The notes beneath the pieces were generated by a model. That model did no database searches. It was not told where the DNA came from and saw only the letters and a list, made by a program, of their open reading frames with translations. Below, in pieces: positions 1 through 5,609 of a stretch of 6,602 bases of DNA. The DNA comes from Cyanothece sp. UBA12306 (GTDB lineage Bacteria > Cyanobacteriota > Cyanobacteriia > Cyanobacteriales > Microcystaceae), in the NCBI GenBank assembly GCA_003448685.1, contig DLXW01000072.1:1-6602 (forward strand), given 5' to 3'. A program made the translations under genes and the position numbers. Positions within the stretch are counted from its first letter, which is position 1. Each line of letters starts with the position of its first letter.

Positions 1-31
1 CATAATAAGTCCTGTAGAACCAATATAATTG

Positions 32-541
32 ATGGCTGATAATGGGTTGATTATGGAAATCAATAAAGATCAATTATCCTGGTCTAATGTAGCAGAAGAT
101 GTCAAACAATTATTAGTTTTAGCCTCTGATAATTGGGAAAATACAGATCTAGCAGAACAATATATTAACGAAGCTTTAGCTAAAGGAAAGGATAATCTTG
201 ATGTATTAGTAGGATCATACCGCTTCTTCTTTTATAAAAATAAACCCCAAATTGTCCTGACAATTGCTAAGAAAGTCTTAAATATTATCACAGAAACCGA
301 GAACCTACCGCTAGAATGGGAACAACTTAAACCCATTTTAGTCAGTCGTCAGCAGGAAGAGTCAATCCGACTTTATCTCAATGCTTATGCTGCGCAAGGT
401 TTTGTTCTAGCTAAAATTGGCCAACTCGAAGAAGCAAAACTAATCACTGAAAGGGTTAAAGAAATCGATACAAATCGAGAATCTTGTGCCACAACAGTCT
501 TTGAAGTTTTAACCCAATCATCTTCAGAAGAAGATGAGTAA
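32..541 (+). CDS. Small TPR-like helical protein
   Basis: A 169-residue soluble protein with no signal peptide or membrane segment. It reads as stacked helical hairpins of the tetratricopeptide type: roughly residues 22-50 (VKQLLVLASDNWENTDLAEQ region), 55-88 (with the distinctive SYRFFFYKNKP) and 112-147 (YLNAYAAQGFVLAKIGQLEEA, a good TPR helix pair). It ends in an acidic tail, SSSEEDE. Short TPR proteins with a similar 'YRFFFYK...LP.eW' core occur, as I recall, in cyanobacterial nitrogenase/uptake-hydrogenase gene neighbourhoods; that link is recall and the window holds no metal-cluster gene to support it. The likely role is a protein-protein adaptor. ATG at 32 is chosen over TTG at 29; ATG at 53 (162 residues) is also possible, and no clear Shine-Dalgarno favours either. 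The next gene follows after 30 bases on the same strand, so the two are probably co-transcribed, possibly with a gene upstream of the window. Confidence 0.8.
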   Translation: MADNGLIMEINKDQLSWSNVAEDVKQLLVLASDNWENTDLAEQYINEALAKGKDNLDVLVGSYRFFFYKNKPQIVLTIAKKVLNIITETENLPLEWEQLKPILVSRQQEESIRLYLNAYAAQGFVLAKIGQLEEAKLITERVKEIDTNRESCATTVFEVLTQSSSEEDE

Positions 542-571
542 ATTATTCACAATTCACCCTAAAGAAAAATC

Positions 572-829
572 ATGACAGAATCACGTCAAGAACAATATTA
601 TCAACTAATAGAAGAATTAATCCGTTGTCCCAATGGACAAGAACCCGATGTCTTAGAAGCTAGAATGGATTTAGTTGACGAAAAATTTATTCGAACTCTA
701 ATGGAAGTTGCCACTGCACAAGCTCATCAAGGTAATCAAGATGGAGCTAAATTCTTAATCTTTATTGCTCGCGAATTAGCCAAACAATTAGGATTATATC
801 CTGAAACTGCTACAGCAACCAGCAGTTAG
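572..829 (+). CDS. Stand-alone CHAT/TPR-leader-type domain protein
   Basis: An 85-residue soluble protein of three or four predicted helices. It carries the pattern CPNGQEPDVLEA (residues 19-30), LVDEKFIRTL (34-43), then a Gly-Asn turn and an AKFLIFIARELAKQLGL helix (59-75). This matches by recall the roughly 80-residue domain ('CPxGxEP.iL....LVD....A....G....A..L..LA..LGL') at the N-terminus of many large cyanobacterial TPR and CHAT-protease proteins. Here it stands alone: the reading frame stops after a short Thr/Ala/Ser tail with nothing attached. No enzymatic residues are evident, so a docking or adaptor role is likely. It follows the TPR-like gene by 30 bases, consistent with a two-gene unit, and its ribosome site is weak (AAAGAAAAATC before the ATG). 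It could also be the remnant of a larger protein, but no homologous frame continues downstream. Confidence 0.8.
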   Translation: MTESRQEQYYQLIEELIRCPNGQEPDVLEARMDLVDEKFIRTLMEVATAQAHQGNQDGAKFLIFIARELAKQLGLYPETATATSS

Positions 830-843
830 TAATCATTCAATAA

Positions 844-915
844 TTGATAGTGAATAAAGTGAATAATGAGTCCACAAAACCCCATAATTATTCGCTATTA
901 ACTATTCACTATTAA
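844..915. terminator. Long imperfect hairpin between convergent genes
   Basis: Bases 844-856 pair with 903-915 (13 pairs, one G-U), and bases 858-867 pair with 887-896 (10 pairs, one G-U). They are separated by a small internal loop, with an apical loop at 868-886. It lies between the stop of the + gene (829) and the stop of the - gene (923), so it could act as a shared terminator or as a 3'-end stabiliser for both transcripts. The stem is AT-rich and there is no U-run directly after either arm, so it is not a textbook intrinsic terminator. The right arm is built from the heptamer repeats, so the fold may be a by-product of inverted repeat copies. Confidence 0.35.
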
Positions 916-927
916 CTATTAACTATT
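893..927. repeat. Heptanucleotide tandem repeat (STRR type)
   Basis: Five consecutive 7-base units of consensus AACTATT: CGCTATT, AACTATT, CACTATT, AACTATT, AACTATT. Short tandemly repeated heptamers like this are a known hallmark of cyanobacterial intergenic DNA. The last unit contains the stop codon (923-925) of the minus-strand KAP gene, so the array runs right up to and into the end of that gene. Degenerate inverted copies (AGTGAATA) lie at 849-864 and account for the hairpin noted over this region. Confidence 0.8.
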
Positions 928-2197
928 CATTCTCTACAGTTACTGGTTGACCCTTTGTCAGCCGTACCCATTGCTCAATCTGTTCTTTTGGACAAAGAAT
1001 AGCTCTGGTTTTGACCAAAAAAGTTTTTATTTCTCTATCGTAGTAAAATTTTTTAAAAAATTCTACATTTGGTTTAGCAGAAATAGCATGATCTCGGTCA
1101 CTCGAATCTAATTGAGAAATTCTGGTTAATTCTGCAACTAGAGTTAGATCTTCCACAAGAGCATAATAAAGTTCTGGGAAACGCATTTGAATCAGCAAAA
1201 TCTTAGCTAAGTTTCTTTTTTCATCTATGTTTAGCTCTGATTGTCGTGAGTAGTTAGCAATTTCGCAAAGCACACAAAAAGCATTAATGAACCGCTTAAT
1301 TCGACGTGGGTTACATTTTGTGCCTTCAACAATTAGTGTGCGAATATCAGGATCATCTCGGTATAATCCAGTTTTTACGTAAGGTTCGAGCAATGAGAGC
1401 GCATTGTCTCTATCAATACCTCGCATGATAAATGGCAATTGAATAATTTTTTCGAGATACTCCTTAGCAGAAAGACGTGGATTATCTTTATATCGGTGTC
1501 TGATTCCTTCTTCAATAATGCTGCTTTCTGTTCCAATAACAAATATACAGTTGGAGCGATCCAAATATAGTTTGAGTGCTTCCATAACTTCGATCGCATT
1601 TTCAGGTAAACAGCGATCTAAATCATCGATGAAAACTACTAAATATTTATTTTGATGACCAAGATAATCTGTAACCAAGTTGTTAAAATTTTCTTCAAAT
1701 TTATTAATAAATTCAAACTGTTGTTCATTTTTAGCACTCAGAGGTCCAAAAGCTTTAATCAAATTATCTATATCTTCCTCTTGTACAAAATTACCTGGAA
1801 TGAAACGAGTACCTACCTTCGCTGCATATAGTGCTAGTTGAGCAGCAGTTTCATTAATTCTGTCCCTGAGTTTTCGACCTTGTTCAGTTTCTCTGAGTTC
1901 TGGATCTTCCTCGATCTCTTTTTTGATTGTATAGAATATTTCTTGAATTAAAGCATTCCAAATTACCTCTTTTCTATCATATTTCCAAGCATTAAACCAG
2001 ACTGTTTTTACTTGATCATTTTTTAATCTATCTTGAATCATTTTCATCAAAGATGTTTTACCACAACCCCACTCACCAAAAATTCCAATAGTAAATGGTG
2101 GTTTACGAATATCGCGAATAACAGTATGAATGATATCGGCCATTCCTTCAAAACCTAGTTGATCAACTAGGGTTGAATTGTCACTAAGTAATTCCAT
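923..2197 (-). CDS. KAP-family P-loop NTPase, soluble form
   Basis: A 424-residue protein with the full set of KAP NTPase marks. These are an N-terminal lead-in SDNSTLVDQLGFEGMA (5-20), Walker A GEWGCGKTS (41-49), the family-typical VWFNAWKYD (66-74), Walker B YLVVFIDDLDRC (185-196, with D191 and D192), EYLEKIIQLPF (246-256) and a sensor-like NPRRIKRFIN (296-305). All ATPase residues look intact. Many KAP proteins have membrane helices inserted between Walker A and B; here the 75-184 segment is charged and helical with no convincing membrane span, so this looks cytoplasmic. About 120 C-terminal residues match nothing I recognise. KAP proteins include phage-exclusion PifA, but their role in most bacteria is unknown. 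The start ATG fits the family N-terminus, though no Shine-Dalgarno is visible. It lies 171 bases behind the membrane ATPase on the same strand, with an inverted-repeat element between, so it may be co-transcribed or have its own promoter. Confidence 0.9.
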   Translation of the reverse strand: MELLSDNSTLVDQLGFEGMADIIHTVIRDIRKPPFTIGIFGEWGCGKTSLMKMIQDRLKNDQVKTVWFNAWKYDRKEVIWNALIQEIFYTIKKEIEEDPELRETEQGRKLRDRINETAAQLALYAAKVGTRFIPGNFVQEEDIDNLIKAFGPLSAKNEQQFEFINKFEENFNNLVTDYLGHQNKYLVVFIDDLDRCLPENAIEVMEALKLYLDRSNCIFVIGTESSIIEEGIRHRYKDNPRLSAKEYLEKIIQLPFIMRGIDRDNALSLLEPYVKTGLYRDDPDIRTLIVEGTKCNPRRIKRFINAFCVLCEIANYSRQSELNIDEKRNLAKILLIQMRFPELYYALVEDLTLVAELTRISQLDSSDRDHAISAKPNVEFFKKFYYDREIKTFLVKTRAILCPKEQIEQWVRLTKGQPVTVENE

Positions 2198-2265
2198 GAT
2201 TATTAATTAGTAATTTAATCAAACCATATATATTTTATAATGGTATTGATTCGTGTACTTTATTA

Positions 2266-2274
2266 ATTATACCA
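2266..2274 (-). promoter_or_regulatory. Candidate extended -10 promoter for the KAP gene
   Basis: On the minus strand this reads TGGTATAAT, a perfect TATAAT preceded by the TGn extension. It would start a transcript near 2259, leaving a leader of about 60 bases before the KAP ATG at 2197. No -35 box is recognisable 17-18 bases upstream, which an extended -10 can tolerate. The motif is part of the terminal inverted repeat of the small element just upstream, so the element may have brought it. AT-rich DNA makes chance matches common. Confidence 0.35.
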
Positions 2275-2302
2275 ATTTCCTAAAGTCTGGCTACACATTG
2301 TC

Positions 2303-2330
2303 GTAGGGGTCAACGGCTGTTGACCCCTAC
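2303..2330. repeat. Perfect 12-bp hairpin at the element core
   Basis: GTAGGGGTCAAC (2303-2314), a four-base loop GGCT, then the exact complement GTTGACCCCTAC (2319-2330). It is far more GC-rich than its surroundings. In transcripts from the membrane ATPase towards the KAP gene it would form a very stable stem, but no U-tract follows on either strand. It is therefore more likely to cause processing, pausing or partial decoupling than classical termination. Confidence 0.85.
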
Positions 2331-2368
2331 AATATAGACATCTGTAGTCTAAGTTGATGAAAATGGTA

Positions 2369-4426
2369 TTATTTGACCGACGACTTAGAAGGCATATTAT
2401 GTGTATTATTGTTATTTTTTTCAAACAATCTAGGATATATTTGTGAGAACATTACTATAATTGTTATTAGAGAAAAAAGAGAGATTAGAAAATATATACT
2501 ATACTTGTAAGCTTGATATATTTGTCGTTGTCTCCATTTTCTCTCTAAATGTTTGTCTTCTCGCTCTTGTTCCCAACGTAATCGTTGAAATTCTAACTCT
2601 TTTTCCCTTACTGTTTCTTGATATTTCAGAAAGTCTTGAATTTGCAACTGCTGCATTCCCTCTTGCCTTTGGCGTTCTTCCAAAACTTGTTGCAAATAAC
2701 CACGAATACTTAATATTTCTTGTTGCAGCTTGTCCATTTCAAAATTGTTTGATTGGGATAATTTTTCTTGATGTTCATCTCTTTGTGATTTAATGGATAT
2801 TATAATTTGAGAAAAATCTTTTTTAAATTTGTTTTTCTCCAAAGTATATACTAAATAATGATTAAATATATTTCCTTGTAATTTCTGTTGTACTTCGGAA
2901 CTTAAATAACCAGTAATAATTAAAACTAACTGTGTGTTAGGAAAATTTTTACGCAGAACTTCCGCATATTCAAGGGAACGGATAGCTTGGGAAGCTTCAT
3001 CTTCACCAAAGATTGCTTCTGAAACTTCAATGAAAGCTAGGGGATTTTTTTGATCGGGAATTGCTATATTCAATTGTACATTTTCTGGCAATTGGGGTTG
3101 CTCAACAAATGAAAGATTCGCTTCACGCAAAAAAGTTTTGATTTCTTCAAGAACTGTCTTTTCATCAAAATATTCTTTTAAAGAGCGCGACACTTTTTTA
3201 ACATCTTCTGGTGTAATAATAGAATTACTTGGAGCAGACTCTTCAAAGGTTCTGTAACATAAACGCAGAATACTACGGATATTACCATGGCTAATGCGCA
3301 CTATCTCACGTACTGCGGCTTTAGTATAAGGGTAAATTTCTGTCTCACAAGTGTAGGGTTTGAACTCAATTGAAACTGAAGAGGAAATATATTTTTTGAC
3401 AAAATCGAGATATATCTTGATAAGATTAAGAGTTTGTTCTAACGAGAGACTAGGAAGCTCTATAGGTGGTAAAGTAAGACGGTCTAAGAAATCCTTAGGC
3501 AGTTCATCCCAAGCATCTGTAACGCCAGCCAAACAGAGAACACTTTGTTCCCGTACAAATAGCTCCATCAAGGAATGTAATATACCTCTATTTTTTTCTT
3601 TAATCTCCACATCTGTATTCAATAATAAACGTTCAATTTGATCAATGTATAGTAGTAGTGGCTGTTGAACTTCCTTAAAAATGGTTACGATAAATTTTAG
3701 AGCAATTGCCGCCATTTCGGAATTTTGAATTGGTCGACTAATACCAAGTTTACTCAAAGTATTGGACGATAATTCTTTACCGAGAAACCAATCATAGGCA
3801 TCCCGTCCTAACAGGGGATCATTAAGATAAGAAACCCCATGGAGAAACTCTTGATAATTACTAATATTTTGAACCCATTTTAAACTACGACCTTTGACTT
3901 CTGTGGGAGAAAGAACACATTGATTAAGATATTCATATACGCTGTTGGGGTCTTGTTTTAATCTGCTGACAGCTGGCTTTGTTATTTCATGCTTTTCTGC
4001 TTCAATCTGCGCACTTAGACTGAGCCATTTAGTATTTACTTCTTGTATAAGCTCATACTCAATCTGGCGTATAATTCGGCGATAGAGTGCTAGAAAATCA
4101 CTCGACTCAACCTTAACATATATTTGTTTTAGGGAGAAATTTTGTTCATCTATATAGTGAATTAGGTATTTCAAAAAGTGAGTCTTGCCAGAACCAAAAT
4201 CTCCTTTAACTCCTAAAACTAACCCTTCTTTAAGGTTATCAATATTTTTGTCAAACAAATAATAATTTAACTTTTTCTTTGCTTCAATAAAGGGAGAATA
4301 TTCATAGGTAATAAACCTATCTTTACTAACAAAATTAGAGTTAATTTCGTCAACTAAACTTACCACTGGATTGTTAGGAAAAGGTTGACGAGATGGATAT
4401 TCTTCTTTAGAAATTTTTTGATTCAT
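2369..4426 (-). CDS. Membrane-anchored AAA/Orc-like ATPase with nuclease-fold domain
   Basis: A 685-residue, four-part protein. Residues about 35-420 form an AAA+/Orc-Cdc6-like ATPase: Walker A GDFGSGKT (75-82), Walker B LLLYIDQIERLL (257-268, D262 with E265), a sensor-like GVTDAWDELP (301-310) and SHGNIRSILRLCYRTF (379-394) where sensor 2 would sit. Residues about 425-545 alternate helix and strand in the order of the restriction-endonuclease fold, ending in LAFIEVSEA (463-471); the usual catalytic Asp and Lys positions appear to be N453 and S469, so it is probably not an active nuclease (inference). Residues 556-636 are a Q/E/R-rich coiled coil. Residues 642-664 are a membrane span, preceded by basic residues and followed by a roughly 20-residue Asn/Ser tail, placing the ATPase in the cytoplasm. 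The gene starts 33 bases after the preceding ATPase gene. Its stop codon lies within the terminal repeat of the adjacent inserted element, so the original C-terminus may have differed. The exact family is not recognised. Confidence 0.88.
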   Translation of the reverse strand: MNQKISKEEYPSRQPFPNNPVVSLVDEINSNFVSKDRFITYEYSPFIEAKKKLNYYLFDKNIDNLKEGLVLGVKGDFGSGKTHFLKYLIHYIDEQNFSLKQIYVKVESSDFLALYRRIIRQIEYELIQEVNTKWLSLSAQIEAEKHEITKPAVSRLKQDPNSVYEYLNQCVLSPTEVKGRSLKWVQNISNYQEFLHGVSYLNDPLLGRDAYDWFLGKELSSNTLSKLGISRPIQNSEMAAIALKFIVTIFKEVQQPLLLYIDQIERLLLNTDVEIKEKNRGILHSLMELFVREQSVLCLAGVTDAWDELPKDFLDRLTLPPIELPSLSLEQTLNLIKIYLDFVKKYISSSVSIEFKPYTCETEIYPYTKAAVREIVRISHGNIRSILRLCYRTFEESAPSNSIITPEDVKKVSRSLKEYFDEKTVLEEIKTFLREANLSFVEQPQLPENVQLNIAIPDQKNPLAFIEVSEAIFGEDEASQAIRSLEYAEVLRKNFPNTQLVLIITGYLSSEVQQKLQGNIFNHYLVYTLEKNKFKKDFSQIIISIKSQRDEHQEKLSQSNNFEMDKLQQEILSIRGYLQQVLEERQRQEGMQQLQIQDFLKYQETVREKELEFQRLRWEQEREDKHLERKWRQRQIYQAYKYSIYFLISLFSLITIIVMFSQIYPRLFEKNNNNTHNMPSKSSVK

Positions 4427-4441
4427 GAGTTTAATTAATAT

Positions 4442-4447
4442 CTCCTT
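4442..4447 (-). promoter_or_regulatory. Strong Shine-Dalgarno at unusual distance
   Basis: On the minus strand this is AAGGAG, the best ribosome-binding match among the minus-strand genes, but it lies 15 bases before the ATG at 4426 instead of the usual 5-10. An in-frame ATT codon sits 6 bases after it (ATT AAA CTC ATG). The ATG is kept as the start because ATT initiation is very rare, but the true start could be three codons earlier. Confidence 0.5.
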
Positions 4448-4459
4448 ATACCTAATTTA

Positions 4460-5485
4460 TTAAATATTTAGATTGTTCATATACTTAGCGAATTCACTAA
4501 CTATTTCTTCCTGTTTAATTTCCTTTTCGTACTCTTTAATTTCTTGCTGTCCATTTATAGTGAACTGATTGAGATGAGATATAAGTATTTGATCGAAAAA
4601 AATTACTATAAATTTAAAAGGCCATGTGGTTTTTTCAAAAATTACTTTTAGTCCTTTATGGTCAAAAGGATGATTTTTTTTGTGATCAATATCTAAGCCA
4701 ATATTCCAACAGTGATCAAGAAATTGTTGAACATCTTCTAATGACAACCGACTTAGCTTAACTGAGAAACCATGAATTTCAGAAAATGATTTTTCTTGTT
4801 CAAAACTATCATATATTTTTTGACCAGAAGTAGTATAAACTAATAAAGGAGCTTTTTCAAATACCTGATTTGCATAAATAATTTGTGGATAATTATTGAC
4901 TTTATCCAAGATTATTAAAGTTAACCGCTTTCGCTCTATTAGAATATCATTGATTTGTTCAAAGATATCTTTAGCTAGTCCATATTTAATTTCTTCTGTA
5001 TATTCCGTAGAAGAGAGGTTTTTTAGTAAGTCAGAATAATCATCATACAAATATTTATATTCTGTTCGTAATTGTTCACCTAAGCATTTTCTTAGATGTT
5101 TAAATAACTCCATTAAGGCAAGTTGAATAGGTTCTATACTATCTTCATTCTTAATCTCAACTTTGACTAGAAGAATCTTAATCTCCCCAGATGACAACTT
5201 TTTAGCTTTAGAGAATTGCCAAACAATGTAATTAGCAACGGAACTTCTCCCTGATCCTTGTGGCCCATAAACTAAAATACGAGGAGGTTTAGCCAAATTT
5301 CTAGCTGTTTTGAACCATTGCTCAATAAATGGTTCCTGTAGACCAAAACCTTCTACCTTAGAATAATGTTCTTCCAATTGGTCATTTATCACGGGATTAA
5401 GTTCTGTTCCTAAAAGAGAATCAAATGGATATCTATTTAAACCATATACTTTCTGTAAAAGTTGTAAAATCTCTTCATCATACAT
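4460..5485 (-). CDS. ExeA/Orc-like ATPase with altered Walker motifs
   Basis: A 341-residue soluble protein counted from the ATG at 5485; a TTG at 5497 would add four residues. Near the N-terminus is KVYGLNRYPFDS (12-23), the 'GL..yPF' lead-in common in ExeA-like and related AAA ATPases. The P-loop is YGPQGSGRSS (73-82), with arginine (R80) in place of the invariant lysine. The Walker B strand LTLIILDKV (188-196) has D194 followed by lysine where a second acidic residue is usual. Both changes suggest weak or absent ATP hydrolysis, with a nucleotide-sensing or structural role beside the neighbouring intact ATPase. A helical lid region follows, with 'LSRLSLEDVQQFL' (244-256), where an AAA small domain would be. 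The C-terminus (about 312-341) is charged and helical. It is the first gene of the operon, 33 bases before the membrane ATPase. The two are likely partners, though this is inferred from position. It is very AT-rich. Confidence 0.85.
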   Translation of the reverse strand: MYDEEILQLLQKVYGLNRYPFDSLLGTELNPVINDQLEEHYSKVEGFGLQEPFIEQWFKTARNLAKPPRILVYGPQGSGRSSVANYIVWQFSKAKKLSSGEIKILLVKVEIKNEDSIEPIQLALMELFKHLRKCLGEQLRTEYKYLYDDYSDLLKNLSSTEYTEEIKYGLAKDIFEQINDILIERKRLTLIILDKVNNYPQIIYANQVFEKAPLLVYTTSGQKIYDSFEQEKSFSEIHGFSVKLSRLSLEDVQQFLDHCWNIGLDIDHKKNHPFDHKGLKVIFEKTTWPFKFIVIFFDQILISHLNQFTINGQQEIKEYEKEIKQEEIVSEFAKYMNNLNI

Positions 5486-5505
5486 GATCTTAGTCAAATT
5501 ATAAC

Positions 5506-5523
5506 TTAACTCAAGGTTAACAT
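5506..5523 (-). other. Five-codon leader frame upstream of the ATPase operon
   Basis: Within the predicted leader transcript, AAAGGA lies four to five bases before ATG TTA ACC TTG AGT TAA (peptide MLTLS). It is out of frame with the ATPase gene that begins 20 bases after its stop. The ribosome site is better than that of the gene itself, so it could be a translated leader that influences initiation downstream. It may equally be chance in AT-rich DNA. Confidence 0.25.
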
Positions 5524-5547
5524 TTTTTCCTTTATACTTGTTACGTG

Positions 5548-5576
5548 ATCATACTTGAAAATGCCTATTTTGTCAA
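5548..5576 (-). promoter_or_regulatory. Sigma-70-type promoter of the ATPase operon
   Basis: On the minus strand there is a perfect TTGACA (5571-5576), a 17-base spacer and TATGAT (5548-5553, five of six to consensus). Transcription would start near 5541, giving a leader of about 55 bases before the ATG at 5485. It is correctly placed for the two-ATPase unit and possibly the KAP gene behind it. The -35 box lies inside the left arm of the 45-base dyad, so a protein bound there would compete with RNA polymerase. Confidence 0.7.
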
Positions 5577-5609
5577 TTGTTTCTTTGAAAAAAAGAATTA
5601 ACAAAATAG
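5565..5609. promoter_or_regulatory. 45-base operator-like dyad over the operon promoter
   Basis: Left arm 5565-5586 and right arm 5588-5609 are inverted copies matching at 19 of 22 positions around a single central base. The outer nine bases are perfect: CTATTTTGT against ACAAAATAG. Mismatches fall at 5574, 5579 and 5583. The left arm includes the -35 box of the leftward promoter. The size and position fit the binding site of a dimeric or tetrameric regulator, and no regulator is encoded in the window. As RNA it could also form a hairpin, but it lies upstream of the predicted transcription start. Confidence 0.55.

Larger units (their letters stand above)
2265..2373. mobile_element. MITE-like non-coding inverted-repeat element
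   Basis: A 109-base segment bounded by imperfect terminal inverted repeats: AATTATACCAATTTC at 2265-2279 and, inverted, GAAAATGGTATTATT at 2359-2373 (13 of 15 match). Inside are a second, looser inverted pair (AGTCTGGCTACA near 2284-2295 against TGTAGTCT at 2343-2350) and a central perfect GC-rich hairpin. It encodes no protein. This nested palindromic layout is typical of cyanobacterial miniature elements or extragenic palindromes, and the GTAGGGGTCAAC core resembles a repeat I recall from several such genomes. The right terminal repeat covers the stop codon of the membrane ATPase gene (2369-2371). Target-site duplications are not clear, so mobilisation is inferred from structure only. Confidence 0.6.

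Noticed and set aside
1..39. Tail of a gene running into the window from the left
   Set aside because: Two frames are open at the edge, one ending with TAA at 26-28 and one with TGA at 37-39, and neither is long enough to recognise. A preceding gene ending at 28 is plausible but cannot be supported.
1375..1599. 74-codon minus-strand frame within the KAP gene
   Set aside because: It overlaps the Walker B region of the KAP gene in another frame on the same strand and has no domain or ribosome site.
2303..2330. GC-rich hairpin as an intrinsic terminator between the membrane ATPase and the KAP gene
   Set aside because: The stem is strong but neither strand has a following U-run, and the fold belongs to a repeated element, so classical termination is not supported.
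2461..2793. 110-codon + strand frame opposite the coiled-coil region of the membrane ATPase
   Set aside because: The antisense frame is hydrophobic only because it mirrors the Gln/Glu/Arg-rich coiled-coil codons. No start signal supports it.
3360..3641. 93-codon + strand frame opposite the ATPase core
   Set aside because: It is antisense to conserved Walker B and sensor motifs and has no recognisable protein features.
5498..5503. Perfect TATAAT on the minus strand just upstream of the first ATPase start
   Set aside because: It has no -35 box at a suitable distance and would give an almost leaderless message. The TTGACA/TATGAT pair at 5548-5576 is much better.
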